A DNA stretch of 64,000 nucleotides from Paenibacillus sp. PvR098 (GTDB lineage Bacteria; Bacillota; Bacilli; Paenibacillales; NBRC-103111). Positions within the stretch are counted from its first letter, which is position 1. Every line of letters begins with the position of its first letter. The notes beneath the pieces were generated by a model. It saw nothing but the letters and a program-made list of their open reading frames with translations. It was not told the origin of the DNA and did not search any database. Both the position numbers and the translations under genes were made by a program. The stretch lies in NCBI RefSeq assembly GCF_017833255.1, contig NZ_JAFIBU010000001.1, forward strand, positions 4,508,501 through 4,572,500, read 5' to 3'. This document shows positions 42,730 through 51,117 of the stretch, in pieces.

Positions 42730-43551
42730 GTGATATTTTGTACGCTTGTACGGAAGGAACAGCTGGCTAACGCGATCGTACTTGCAAAATCCGTGAAATC
42801 CTTTCATCCCCATGCCCGGATCGTACTCTGTCTGGCAGAGCATCATGTGTCTGCAAATCATACTTCATTGTTCGACGAAGTTGTGATTGTGACCAATAAC
42901 GGTCAGCCCTTCGATTCAGCGGAAAGCTGCTGCGCTGCCAAAGCCTATTTGTTAAGGCAGCTGCTTGCCTCACATGCAGATGAGAAGATCATCTATCTGG
43001 ACCCGGAAATTAAATTATTCGAATCGTTTAAAGAGATCGAACAGCTGCTTGACCGGCACGATATTATCGCAGCTCCTTATCATTTGGAGCCCTGCGATAT
43101 GGAGGAGTATGGTTGGGAGATTGAACGGCTGCAGAATGGGTTTCTGCATGCAGGATTTCTTGCCCTTCGAAGCTCGGAGACCGGGAGAAGGTTCAGCCAG
43201 TGGTGGTCCCAGCATGTCGATAATAGCTTCTATGGCCCCTCCAAAGACGGGTGGGCGGATCATAAATGGTTAAGCCTGGCCATGGTGCCTTTTCATATCT
43301 ATCTACTCAAAGACCCTTCGTTTCATGTCGCCGCTTGGAACGTTCACGCAAGCGGCAGAACCATCTCTTTATCTTCGAAAGGCCATTATATGGTTAACGG
43401 CCAGCCGCTTCATTCCTTTCACTTTATGAATACAAACGGGATGCTGGACCAACGCTTGGGGTCGTTTATTCCCGATCAAAGTAAGCCGGTGCATAAACTG
43501 TTTCAATCTTATCGAGGGGAGCTAGAGCTTACCAATCAATCCTTATCGTAA
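42730..43551 (+). CDS. GT8-like glycosyltransferase
   Basis: This 273-residue GT-A-type protein is related to the N-terminal half of the next gene. Shared blocks are VIFCTLV, the HPHARIVLCL strand, AGFLALRSSETGRRFSQWW, and YMVNGQPLHSFHF. The metal motif reads LDPEIKLF, where the paralogue has IDTDTQIL, so the usual DxD is altered. The GTG at 42730 is preferred because AAGGAG lies 10 bases upstream and the paralogue starts at the matching point. An ATG at 42703 overlaps the glf stop and has no ribosome binding site. Confidence 0.75.
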   Translation: MIFCTLVRKEQLANAIVLAKSVKSFHPHARIVLCLAEHHVSANHTSLFDEVVIVTNNGQPFDSAESCCAAKAYLLRQLLASHADEKIIYLDPEIKLFESFKEIEQLLDRHDIIAAPYHLEPCDMEEYGWEIERLQNGFLHAGFLALRSSETGRRFSQWWSQHVDNSFYGPSKDGWADHKWLSLAMVPFHIYLLKDPSFHVAAWNVHASGRTISLSSKGHYMVNGQPLHSFHFMNTNGMLDQRLGSFIPDQSKPVHKLFQSYRGELELTNQSLS

Positions 43552-43564
43552 GGAGGTCATGTCC

Positions 43565-45643
43565 ATGATCATCTGCACAATGACTACAGCCAGTCATTTA
43601 TTCAGGGCCAAGGTAATGGCCAATTCCGCCAAGAAGCATCACCCCGACGCCATGGTAGTCGTTTGCTTAATCGAAAAAGCACTGCATCCGTCGGCAGGGG
43701 AATTCGCTTCGTTCGATCACGTGGTGCTCGCCAAAGACCTGGGTATTCCGAACTTCGACGCCTACTTATTTAAACGAAATGTTCATGAAGCCTCCTTTGC
43801 GCTTAAAGGCCATTTTCTTAAATACTTGTTCCGAACCTACCCCGGCGAGAATGAATTCGTGTTTATTGATACCGACACACAAATCCTGAGTCCGCTGGAC
43901 GAAGTCCGGGATGCCCTGCGCGATCACTCCATCGTATTGACACCGCATGAAGTTAACGACGCAAAGGAGAGCCATTATTTTCACGGCATCTTTAACATCG
44001 GTTTTATTGCCCTAAGCAGAACGGGAGATACCGGGCGCTTTCTGGATTGGTGGATCCGCCGGGTGGACCGGTATTGTTATGATCACTATCAAAACATGGG
44101 ATTGTTCTATGAACAAACCTGGCTCGATTTGGTCCCCACGTTGTTCGATACGAAGATCTTGCTGCATCCCGGATATAATGTGGCGTTTTGGAATTTACGG
44201 GAGAGAGGGCAGTCCATTGCGCAGGATGCAAACGGTCAATATACGGTTAACGGCCAGCCTCTTCGATTCTTCCATTTCTCTAACATGACCGGGGCTTTGG
44301 CCGGTTCCATGAAAAGATTTATTCCGGATGAGAAGGCAGTCATGTATAAGCTGTTCCGTTCCTATCTGAGAGAGCTGAAACGAATGGGACGAAGGACAGC
44401 AGGCCGCCTTCGCTGGAGTTATGATTATTATACTAGCGGTGTGAGAGTCTCCCAGAAAGCACGCGCTCTGTTCAGGGAGGAGCCGGACCTGGAAAATAAG
44501 TATCCTAACCCCTATCAATATTCCAATCGAACCTTTAGAACCAAGTCTTCCTTACGAATTGTTCAAGTCGTCTCCAATGCCCCGGACGCGTATCCTGTAC
44601 CCCCTATCGATCAAGGAGGTACGGAAAAGGTGGTCTACGAGTTGACGGAGGAGCTTGTAAAAAGGGGTCATCAGGTGTACCTGTATGCTGCCCTGGGAAG
44701 CAGAAGCAGCGCCAAATTGATCCCGTATCCTTCCCATATTCGTGCAAACCATATAGGGAAATATGTAGGCAGTACGCTGCCACCCCGTGTGGATATCATC
44801 CATGACCATACGTTCAATTCGGCCGTCAGCCGGAGCCGACGGAGAATTCCAACATTGTGCACTCAGCATATCACACGTAATTACGGGGTTCCCCATTCCG
44901 TTTATGTGAGCAAGCGTGCGCTAGAGGTGATCGGCAAAAACAAAGGCTTCCATGTATATAACGGAATCGATCCGAATCAATACGAGTTCAGTGAGGAGAA
45001 GCGGGATTATCTGCTCTTTATCGGAAGGATCATTAGAGAAAAAGGAATTATGGAAGCGATAGACGTTGCCGAGAGAACGGGGAAAAAATTGATGATTGCC
45101 GGACCCATAAAAGACAAAGAGCTGTATGAGAATGAAATTCAACCCAGGATCGAGGGCAATTCGAACATTGAATATGTAGGCACGGTAGGCGGAAAGCAGA
45201 AGCAGGAGCTCATCAAGCACGCCAGGTGCTTACTGTTCCCTATTCTGTGGGAGGAGCCCTTCGGACTTGTCATGATCGAAGCCATGGCTTGCGGTACTCC
45301 GGTGATTGCTTTTGCGAACGGCTCCGTCCCGGAAGTTATGTCGGGTTTCCCTAATCTGATCTGCACGACGGTGGATGAGATGGTTCAGAAAGTGCTGCAC
45401 GAACCGCTTCCCGATCCTCATGCGCTCCGTGATTATGTAAAAAGACACTTTACGATGGAGCTGATGACGGACCGTTATTTGGAAATCTATGAGCACATAA
45501 GAAGTAAAGCCCGCAGGATCGGAGGAAAGAAAAAGGGGAGGTTGCTGGGTAAACGGGCACGAAAGCTGAGATTGGTTATGAGGAACAGACGGAGAAAAGG
45601 AACCGGCGTCAAAAGGAGAATAAGAAGAACCGTTCCCGCTTAG
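43565..45643 (+). CDS. Two-domain glycosyltransferase (GT8-like plus GT4) with basic tail
   Basis: The 692-residue protein joins three parts. Residues 1-270 form a GT8-like GT-A domain with the DxD-type motif IDTDTQIL. Residues 335-640 form a GT4 GT-B domain with PIDQGGTEKVVYELTEELV, LLFIGRIIREKG and EEPFGLVMIEAMACGTPVIAF. The last 45 residues have 22 Lys/Arg and no acidic residue. Two catalytic units would add two linked sugars. AAGGAGG lies 8 bases before the ATG at 43565. The N-terminal half is a paralogue of the preceding gene, from which it is 13 bases away. Confidence 0.83.
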   Translation: MIICTMTTASHLFRAKVMANSAKKHHPDAMVVVCLIEKALHPSAGEFASFDHVVLAKDLGIPNFDAYLFKRNVHEASFALKGHFLKYLFRTYPGENEFVFIDTDTQILSPLDEVRDALRDHSIVLTPHEVNDAKESHYFHGIFNIGFIALSRTGDTGRFLDWWIRRVDRYCYDHYQNMGLFYEQTWLDLVPTLFDTKILLHPGYNVAFWNLRERGQSIAQDANGQYTVNGQPLRFFHFSNMTGALAGSMKRFIPDEKAVMYKLFRSYLRELKRMGRRTAGRLRWSYDYYTSGVRVSQKARALFREEPDLENKYPNPYQYSNRTFRTKSSLRIVQVVSNAPDAYPVPPIDQGGTEKVVYELTEELVKRGHQVYLYAALGSRSSAKLIPYPSHIRANHIGKYVGSTLPPRVDIIHDHTFNSAVSRSRRRIPTLCTQHITRNYGVPHSVYVSKRALEVIGKNKGFHVYNGIDPNQYEFSEEKRDYLLFIGRIIREKGIMEAIDVAERTGKKLMIAGPIKDKELYENEIQPRIEGNSNIEYVGTVGGKQKQELIKHARCLLFPILWEEPFGLVMIEAMACGTPVIAFANGSVPEVMSGFPNLICTTVDEMVQKVLHEPLPDPHALRDYVKRHFTMELMTDRYLEIYEHIRSKARRIGGKKKGRLLGKRARKLRLVMRNRRRKGTGVKRRIRRTVPA

Positions 45644-45681
45644 ATGAAGCTTCAGACTAGAAACCAAGGGAGGGAGCATCC

Positions 45682-46638
45682 ATGGGGGAAAAGCGTAACC
45701 TCATCATTGCCAGAGTCGGAGACCGTTCACTTCACCACGAATGGCTGCAGCCGGCGGAATTCAAAAATTTTGATTTATGCCTTAGTTACTACGGCAATAA
45801 GCCGGACCGATATGCCCATGATGGAGAGTATTACTTTGAAAGCAAGGGAACCAAGTGGCCGAAGCTGTACGAACTGATGGAAACCCTGGGGGACAGTATT
45901 TTGGAGTACGACGCCATATGGTTTCCGGATGATGACATCAGCACGAATGCTCAAGATATTGCGCGGATGTTTGAGCTGTTTCACGAGCAAGAGCTCATGC
46001 TGGCGCAGCCGGCGCTGAACCAGAATGCTTTCTTTCAAGTCACGGTCCGGCATATTGACTTTAAATTAAGATACACCAACTTTGTAGAGGTCATGGTTCC
46101 GATTTTTTCCAAGGAAGCCTTGCGTGTGTGTTGGCCGACTTTTCGTAATAATTTGACCGGGTGGGGATTGGAGCATGTATGGGCAAAGCTGCTGAACTAT
46201 CCCCATAAGAAAATAGCCATTTTGGATGAAACGCCGGTGAAGCACACGAGGCCTCCGGGCCAGGGAGATTTGTACAGCAATATTCGATCGCAGTTTAACA
46301 TCAATATTCAGGAAAACAATGAAACGAAGATGCTGGAGCAATATGGTATTGTAGCCCCCGAACCAAGTGAGATCAAGCATTATGACGGAATCAAGGTGTG
46401 GGACCCGATTGCGGAGCTGCATGAGAAATCAAAGCGTGAATCAGGGCATGGGAAACGCTTGAGAAGACGAAGAAAGACAAGATGGAACACGCGGGCTCAG
46501 CCAAGGAAAAGAGTAGGCTTAGGGAAAAACAGAAAAGGAACCATCATGAAGAAAAAAATATCCGGCATGCGCAGAACCGTCGGGGGTGCTGCAGGAAGAG
46601 GGGCCCGAAGAATGACTAAGAAATCGAAGGCGGCCTAG
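45682..46638 (+). CDS. DUF707-like putative glycosyltransferase with basic tail
   Basis: Of 318 residues, the first 245 or so form a GT-A-like domain: NLIIARVGDRSLHHEW, then the acidic metal-site candidate IWFPDDDIS, and GWGLEHVWAKLL near the middle. This matches what I know of DUF707, a family seen in bacteria and plants. The last 70 residues hold 29 Lys/Arg with few acidic residues, like the tails of two neighbours. AGGGAGG precedes the ATG, and the gene lies 38 bases after the previous one. Confidence 0.7.
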   Translation: MGEKRNLIIARVGDRSLHHEWLQPAEFKNFDLCLSYYGNKPDRYAHDGEYYFESKGTKWPKLYELMETLGDSILEYDAIWFPDDDISTNAQDIARMFELFHEQELMLAQPALNQNAFFQVTVRHIDFKLRYTNFVEVMVPIFSKEALRVCWPTFRNNLTGWGLEHVWAKLLNYPHKKIAILDETPVKHTRPPGQGDLYSNIRSQFNINIQENNETKMLEQYGIVAPEPSEIKHYDGIKVWDPIAELHEKSKRESGHGKRLRRRRKTRWNTRAQPRKRVGLGKNRKGTIMKKKISGMRRTVGGAAGRGARRMTKKSKAA

Positions 46639-46824
46639 GGTAAGAATCGGAATGATCCTATGTACGATGACAACGGAGAGCGTCTGCACGGGGCCAAACT
46701 AGAAGAGTGGTGCCGATCGTAAGGCGTCTGTAAATTTTCTCGATGACCGGTTGGCGGGGCGTATACTCAAACCTCCTGCCAGCCGCAGGAAGAAATCTTG
46801 CAGCGGAAGTATGAGGTGGGATTG

Positions 46825-47898
46825 ATGATATTTGCTCTGCTTGCGCATGAAGACGAGCATACTCTGGCCGCCCAGCTGGACAATATTCGTCATTTTAATC
46901 CTGGATCGCGGATTGTGCTCTACAACGGGGGAACCGACCCCGATTTTGCCAGGAGGTTTGAACTACCGATCTGTCCGTACAGCCGTCCCTTGAATCACGG
47001 TAATCTGACCTTTTATATGTGGGATGTGATGAGATGGCTTGAGGAGGAGCATGTCGATTATGAATATTTGATCAATTTAGACCATGATTTGCTGTTCGTG
47101 AAGCACGGGTTCCAAGCCTTCTTGAATGAAACGATGGGGAAGTACGACTGTATGGGCTGGGATATGGTAACGAGTCGCAGCAGCGAGGATTCGGAACTGA
47201 CCTGTGTACAAACGATGTGGGACGAATGGCATCTATGGAAGCCCGTTTTCCAAACGGATCATTTTATTCGTTTTTTGAACCCTGCGCAGGTGTACCGCCA
47301 TCAGCTTGTCCGGTGTATGCTGGCTTCTGTTGATCGAGTGAAGATGGAACGCATGTTTTCAGAAACCCGCGTCTTTGCTCTGGAAGAAATGTTTTTCGTT
47401 ACGCTGGCGCTTAGTTGCGGGGGGAAGATCCGTGAATATCCTCGGGATGAGACATGGCACAAGGTTGCACGCTTTCAATGGCCGGGTATCAGTCATGAGG
47501 AGGCTTATCATGCCAGGGATCATCCTTATTACTTCTGGGTTCACCCGGTTAAAGGGATAGCGTTGTTCCAAATGCATCAATGGTTAATGTCCGGGGCAAG
47601 TTTTCCGCAAGAAGCCTTGTCCACTCCCGAGGAGCCTGCCGCTAAGCCCCAGGCAGCGTCGTCGGAAGTGCAGCGCTATGTCAGGAGAAGGAACCATAAA
47701 GCCAAGCGGAACACAAAGGTTAAACGGAAACCGGTTGTGAAGAAAAAGAAAATAAGCTTGAAAAGAACAGGGCTTCGCGGCAGCAGGAGGAGGAGTAAAC
47801 CGCTTCTTTACGGAAAAATGAAATCGGCCAAGAGCATACGAGGAAGATTGAAGGGGGCCAAGGGAAGGGGTGCGAAAAAACACAAAACCAGTGGATGA
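46825..47898 (+). CDS. Glycosyltransferase-like protein with basic tail
   Basis: This 357-residue protein begins LMIFALLAHEDEHTLAAQ, with a short-chain GT-A nucleotide-sugar fold (HFNPGSRIVLYNGG). INLDHDLLFV is a probable DxD metal site, and EEMFFVTLALSCGG comes later. The fold resembles GT14/core-2-type or related bacterial transferases; I cannot assign a family firmly. The last 76 residues contain 33 Lys/Arg. The ATG at 46825 has AGGTGG 6 bases upstream, but a TTG at 46798 with AGGAAG is also plausible. A terminator at 47925-47973 closes the operon. Confidence 0.7.
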   Translation: MIFALLAHEDEHTLAAQLDNIRHFNPGSRIVLYNGGTDPDFARRFELPICPYSRPLNHGNLTFYMWDVMRWLEEEHVDYEYLINLDHDLLFVKHGFQAFLNETMGKYDCMGWDMVTSRSSEDSELTCVQTMWDEWHLWKPVFQTDHFIRFLNPAQVYRHQLVRCMLASVDRVKMERMFSETRVFALEEMFFVTLALSCGGKIREYPRDETWHKVARFQWPGISHEEAYHARDHPYYFWVHPVKGIALFQMHQWLMSGASFPQEALSTPEEPAAKPQAASSEVQRYVRRRNHKAKRNTKVKRKPVVKKKKISLKRTGLRGSRRRSKPLLYGKMKSAKSIRGRLKGAKGRGAKKHKTSG

Positions 47899-47924
47899 CC
47901 TGACTCGCTTATATTTTTTTAACA

Positions 47925-47973
47925 GCAATAAGACCGACAAGGGGGGCCTATGGCCGGTTGTCGGTCTTATTGC
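47925..47973. terminator. Bidirectional terminator at the end of the glycosyltransferase operon
   Basis: GCAATAAGACCGACAA at 47925-47940 pairs with TTGTCGGTCTTATTGC at 47958-47973. It overlaps the 3' end of the convergent small-protein gene. Confidence 0.9.
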
Positions 47974-48271
47974 ATTTCTCTTGCTGTGAACCCGGGCGAT
48001 GACAATCATGAACCAGCGTTATGTTCACCCACGGTTTCTTCGGGGCTCCGACCCTTTTTCTCCGTATTTTGATTCCAATCATTTTGACGGCGATCTGCCG
48101 TTGATATCTGCTGATCGCTTCAATTTGTTCAACCAGTCTTTGCTCGGCTGCTCTCGTCTTAACCGTAACGTCTGCCACGCTTTCCAGGATTCTCGCCAGC
48201 GCGCGTTGACTTCGGGCAAGAGAATTCAAAATATGAAGCTTCGTTCGCGCTTCTTCCTCGTGCCAGTTCAC
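47948..48271 (-). CDS. Small helical protein C, function unknown
   Basis: This 107-residue, charged, helix-rich protein shares a motif with the two genes upstream of it (KLHILNSLARSQRALARILES). Its tail is basic and carries two cysteines (HDCHRPGSQQEKC). The start is GTG at 48271, overlapping the stop of the preceding gene (GTGA), with GGAGGA 8 bases upstream, so translation is coupled. Its 3' end runs into the shared terminator. Location next to coat-like genes suggests a spore role, unproven. Confidence 0.65.
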   Translation of the reverse strand: MNWHEEEARTKLHILNSLARSQRALARILESVADVTVKTRAAEQRLVEQIEAISRYQRQIAVKMIGIKIRRKRVGAPKKPWVNITLVHDCHRPGSQQEKCNKTDNRP

Positions 48272-48618
48272 TTTAAGCTTCCTCCGAATGACATAGGGTC
48301 AAGTCCCAGCAGGCCGCCGGCGTTGTCCGCATCATTCGCGCTGTTCTCCTTCTCCCCAATAAGCGCCTGAAGACCCTTGGCGAGCGCCTGTTCCATTTTG
48401 GTCATTCCGTCAATGACCTCGATTAATTGATCATGGATTTCCACGGTTTTGCGCAGCTGATCCCCATCTTGCTCAAACTGTGAGGAGGACATGTGATGGC
48501 AAAGCCATTGACTTGAACGTGATGCTTCAGCGGCCTTAGCCTCCAAAATTAACGATATGTTCAACTGGAATTGGGAAACGGAATTCAGTATCTTATGATA
48601 AGCTTCTTCTCTGCTCAT
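48268..48618 (-). CDS. Small helical protein B, function unknown
   Basis: This 116-residue protein is predicted mostly alpha-helical. It shares a pattern with its neighbours (HKILNSVSQFQLNISLILEAK), then has an acidic and hydrophobic heptad-like segment (IHDQLIEVIDGMTKMEQALA). The C-terminus is Gly-rich (ADNAGGLLGLDPMSFGG). The ATG has GAGGAAG 5 bases upstream. It is the middle gene of three minus-strand genes and overlaps the next by four bases. Confidence 0.65.
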   Translation of the reverse strand: MSREEAYHKILNSVSQFQLNISLILEAKAAEASRSSQWLCHHMSSSQFEQDGDQLRKTVEIHDQLIEVIDGMTKMEQALAKGLQALIGEKENSANDADNAGGLLGLDPMSFGGSLK

Positions 48619-48649
48619 ACTTACTTCCTCTTTTCCATTATCAAATAAG

Positions 48650-48940
48650 TTATTCTTCTCCTTCGGGGATTTCGACTTCTTTCATAATCAGTATCAAATT
48701 ATCTGCTATGGCATCGGATAGATCGGCAAGGCTGTTTAAGTAGGTTGCAATATTCTTAGTGACGCTTAGTGATTTTTCCATCAAATCCTCGATATCACGG
48801 AAGGTCGGGTTCTCATGCGGGATTTCATGAACGAGATGGGCCATACGCACGGCAACATGCCTCTTGGATTCAAGAATTTTGGTCATTTCCCAGTGCGAGG
48901 AGGCCATATATTCGATGATGTTTGTAACTTTTTGATGCAT
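48650..48940 (-). CDS. Small helical protein A, function unknown
   Basis: This 96-residue helical protein shares the pattern KVTNIIEYMASSHWEMTKILES with the two genes after it, and ends in an acidic MKEVEIPEGEE. Similar short proteins recur in Paenibacillus genomes, often with unreliable names. The ATG at 48940 has GGGAGG 7 bases upstream. A minus-strand CATATATTA at 48974-48982, 33 bases upstream, resembles a sigma-E/sigma-K -10 element, with no convincing -35. Confidence 0.68.
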   Translation of the reverse strand: MHQKVTNIIEYMASSHWEMTKILESKRHVAVRMAHLVHEIPHENPTFRDIEDLMEKSLSVTKNIATYLNSLADLSDAIADNLILIMKEVEIPEGEE

Positions 48941-48973
48941 AGCATATCCTCCCTCATAAACGAAATTCTTACA

Positions 48974-48982
48974 TAATATATG
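48974..48982 (-). promoter_or_regulatory. Possible sporulation-type -10 for the small helical genes
   Basis: CATATATTA on the minus strand fits CATAnnnTA (sigma-K) and matches most of the sigma-E -10. The -35 match is poor, so this is tentative. Confidence 0.25.
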
Positions 48983-49025
48983 CTGCAAGGCTTGACATGA
49001 ACCGTGGCATTCGCCTAATCTGAGC

Positions 49026-50030
49026 TTATTCTTTGCTTCCAAGTTCACTCCACTTCATCAGCAGCCCACCGTGCACGAAACCTCCGCCGAAGCCGTACAT
49101 CAGCACGTTGTCGCCTTCTTTCAGCAAGCCCTGTTTGACCCCTTGGTCCAGGGCCAGTGGAATGGTCGCGGCTGATGTATTGCCGAAGCGCTCGATCGTA
49201 TGCAGTGTTTTATCCATAGGAATCCCTGTCCTCTCACAAACGGACTCGATAATGCGCAGATTGGCGCTGTGGGGAACGAACCAGTCCACGTCGCTGGTAG
49301 ACTTGCCGGCTTTCTTAAGCAGCTCGGACACCCCTTTGGGCACGGTCTGAACCGCAAATTTGTATACCTCGCGGCCGTTTTGCACAAGCTTTCCGTCGCC
49401 GCTTACGGGTACTCCGTTCAGAGAGGAGGCGAGGCCGCTTCGATATAGGTGCAAACCTCCATTGCCGTCGGAGCCGAAGTTGGAGGAGAGCAGAGTAACT
49501 TCCGCCCCTCTGGACTCCCGTTCCAGCAGCACGGCCCCGGCGGCGTCGCCGAACAAAATACACGTGGTGCGGTCCGTGTAATCAGTTATTTTGGATAAGG
49601 CGTCAGCGCCGATGACGAGCGCCTTACGATGAAGCCCCGATGCAAGCATGCTGCCGGCCGCATGCAGTCCGTATACGAACCCGGCGCAGGCGGCGCTCAG
49701 ATCAAAGGCGAGTGTTTGCGGGATGTCAAAGTGCGCCTGGACCAAAGAAGCTGTCGAAGGGAAAGTGAAGTCCGGAGTGCTGGTGCTGACGATGAGAAGA
49801 TCTACATCCTCAAGAGACACACCGTAGCGGTCTACGAGATTCTTTACCGCTTCAATGCACAGGTGGCTGGTATACTCTTCGGGAGCGCTGATCCGTCTTT
49901 CACGGATACCTGTACGCTGAACGATCCATTCGTCATCGGTCTCCACCATTCGCTCAAGGTCTGCATTGGTCAACAGCCGATCTGGTGTGTAGCTGCCGAT
50001 GGCTTTTATTTTTGGAAAGAATGAATTCAT
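49026..50030 (-). CDS. fabH: Beta-ketoacyl-ACP synthase III
   Basis: FabH condenses an acyl-CoA primer with malonyl-ACP to start fatty acid synthesis. The 334-residue protein shows the thiolase-fold triad: Cys in SAACAGFVYGLHAA near residue 113, His in VPHSANLRII, and Asn in ERFGNTSAATIP. GAGGTG lies 8 bases before the ATG. The promoter carries a FapR-type operator, so malonyl-CoA probably controls it. No fabF follows, unlike B. subtilis fabHA-fabF; a small helical-protein gene lies next. Confidence 0.95.
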   Translation of the reverse strand: MNSFFPKIKAIGSYTPDRLLTNADLERMVETDDEWIVQRTGIRERRISAPEEYTSHLCIEAVKNLVDRYGVSLEDVDLLIVSTSTPDFTFPSTASLVQAHFDIPQTLAFDLSAACAGFVYGLHAAGSMLASGLHRKALVIGADALSKITDYTDRTTCILFGDAAGAVLLERESRGAEVTLLSSNFGSDGNGGLHLYRSGLASSLNGVPVSGDGKLVQNGREVYKFAVQTVPKGVSELLKKAGKSTSDVDWFVPHSANLRIIESVCERTGIPMDKTLHTIERFGNTSAATIPLALDQGVKQGLLKEGDNVLMYGFGGGFVHGGLLMKWSELGSKE

Positions 50031-50073
50031 GGGTAGATCACCTCTGTATATTGTATATGTTACGCTTAAAATG

Positions 50074-50079
50074 ATTATA
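50074..50079 (-). promoter_or_regulatory. -10 element of the fabH promoter
   Basis: A perfect TATAAT on the minus strand lies 44 bases before the fabH ATG. The -35 region is occupied by the FapR-type palindrome. Confidence 0.6.
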
Positions 50080-50087
50080 ACCTGATA

Positions 50088-50104
50088 TTAGTACTAGGTA
50101 CTAA
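50088..50104. promoter_or_regulatory. FapR-type operator at fabH
   Basis: TTAGTACTAGGTACTAA is a perfect inverted repeat (TTAGTAC, TAG, GTACTAA) and closely matches the FapR box of Bacilli. Its position just upstream of the -10 would let FapR block RNA polymerase until malonyl-CoA releases it. Confidence 0.85.
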
Positions 50105-50283
50105 AAATAAGGATACATTGGGTTTCGCTATCTGTCAATGAACTTATGTACTCGAAGCTTAGCCGGATTTCGGTATATAATGAAGCCAGCACAACAGAAA
50201 TCACAGGGAAGAGCAGATGACGCTGCCAAGGCATAGTCATGGAGCTTCCTTGCTTTCGGTTTATGGATAGAGAGGTGTGTACG

Positions 50284-51117
50284 ATGAATTGGTCTTTGAG
50301 AAGCTACAAAATATTGACGATTTTGCTGCCCCCTCTTATCATTGGGGGGTTCGAGTACATCCGGCATGATTTTTTGCTAAACGTGATTTCTATGGAAGCA
50401 GGTAATTTCTATATGACCCTGCTAACCCTGCTGCTCTCTTATCTGTTCGGCACGTGGATGTTCGGGCGCATTCAGACCACTAATGAGAAGCTGGCGGAAG
50501 AGCAGGCGAAGCGAGCCGTATATGAAGAGCGGGAGCGGCTGGCGCAGGAGCTGCACGATAACATTGCGCAGATCTTATTTTTTATGAATGTGCAGCTAAA
50601 GAAAGGGCGGCTGGATGAAGCCCGATCTGCCGTGTCGGAGATTGATCATCATCTGCGGCAAGCGATCTTCAATTTAAGAACGGCCCCGGAAGAGGGGGCG
50701 AATTTCATCACCAGGCTGCGAACTTGGCTGGAAGAGTGGAGCGGGATGAGCGGTATTGCCGTCGATCAACGGATCAGCGTGCCTGAGGACAGTATTCCGC
50801 CGTCAGCTGAGGTTCCGCTGTTCTCTATCATCCGAGAAGCGTTTACCAATATCCGCAAGCATTCCCATGCCGATCATGCTTACATCGAGTTTGTACGGTG
50901 GGATGATGGATCGGGCTGGCGTTTGCGGATTTCCGATAACGGCAAAGGAACGGATCGTGAAGCGGATGAACAGCCGAACCGTTACGGGATCTCGATCATG
51001 CGCAAACAGGCCAAAGAGCTGGGGGCAAAGCTGGAGATCGATTCGGCTCCTGGAGAAGGGCTGAAGCTGCTCGTTACAGGCCCGTTAAGCGAGGAAAAGG
51101 GAGGAAGAAAGGCATGA
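50284..51117 (+). CDS. Sensor histidine kinase (NarL/LiaS/DesK type)
   Basis: This 277-residue kinase has two N-terminal membrane helices (ILTILLPPLIIGGF and MTLLTLLLSYLFGTW). The HisKA_3 box ERERLAQELHDNIAQ has the phospho-accepting His near residue 92. A HATPase domain follows, with EAFTNIRKHSHA (N box) and ISDNGKG (G1). There is almost no extracytoplasmic loop, so it may sense membrane state. The ATG at 50284 follows GAGAGGTG. Its stop overlaps the response-regulator start by four bases. Confidence 0.9.
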   Translation: MNWSLRSYKILTILLPPLIIGGFEYIRHDFLLNVISMEAGNFYMTLLTLLLSYLFGTWMFGRIQTTNEKLAEEQAKRAVYEERERLAQELHDNIAQILFFMNVQLKKGRLDEARSAVSEIDHHLRQAIFNLRTAPEEGANFITRLRTWLEEWSGMSGIAVDQRISVPEDSIPPSAEVPLFSIIREAFTNIRKHSHADHAYIEFVRWDDGSGWRLRISDNGKGTDREADEQPNRYGISIMRKQAKELGAKLEIDSAPGEGLKLLVTGPLSEEKGGRKA

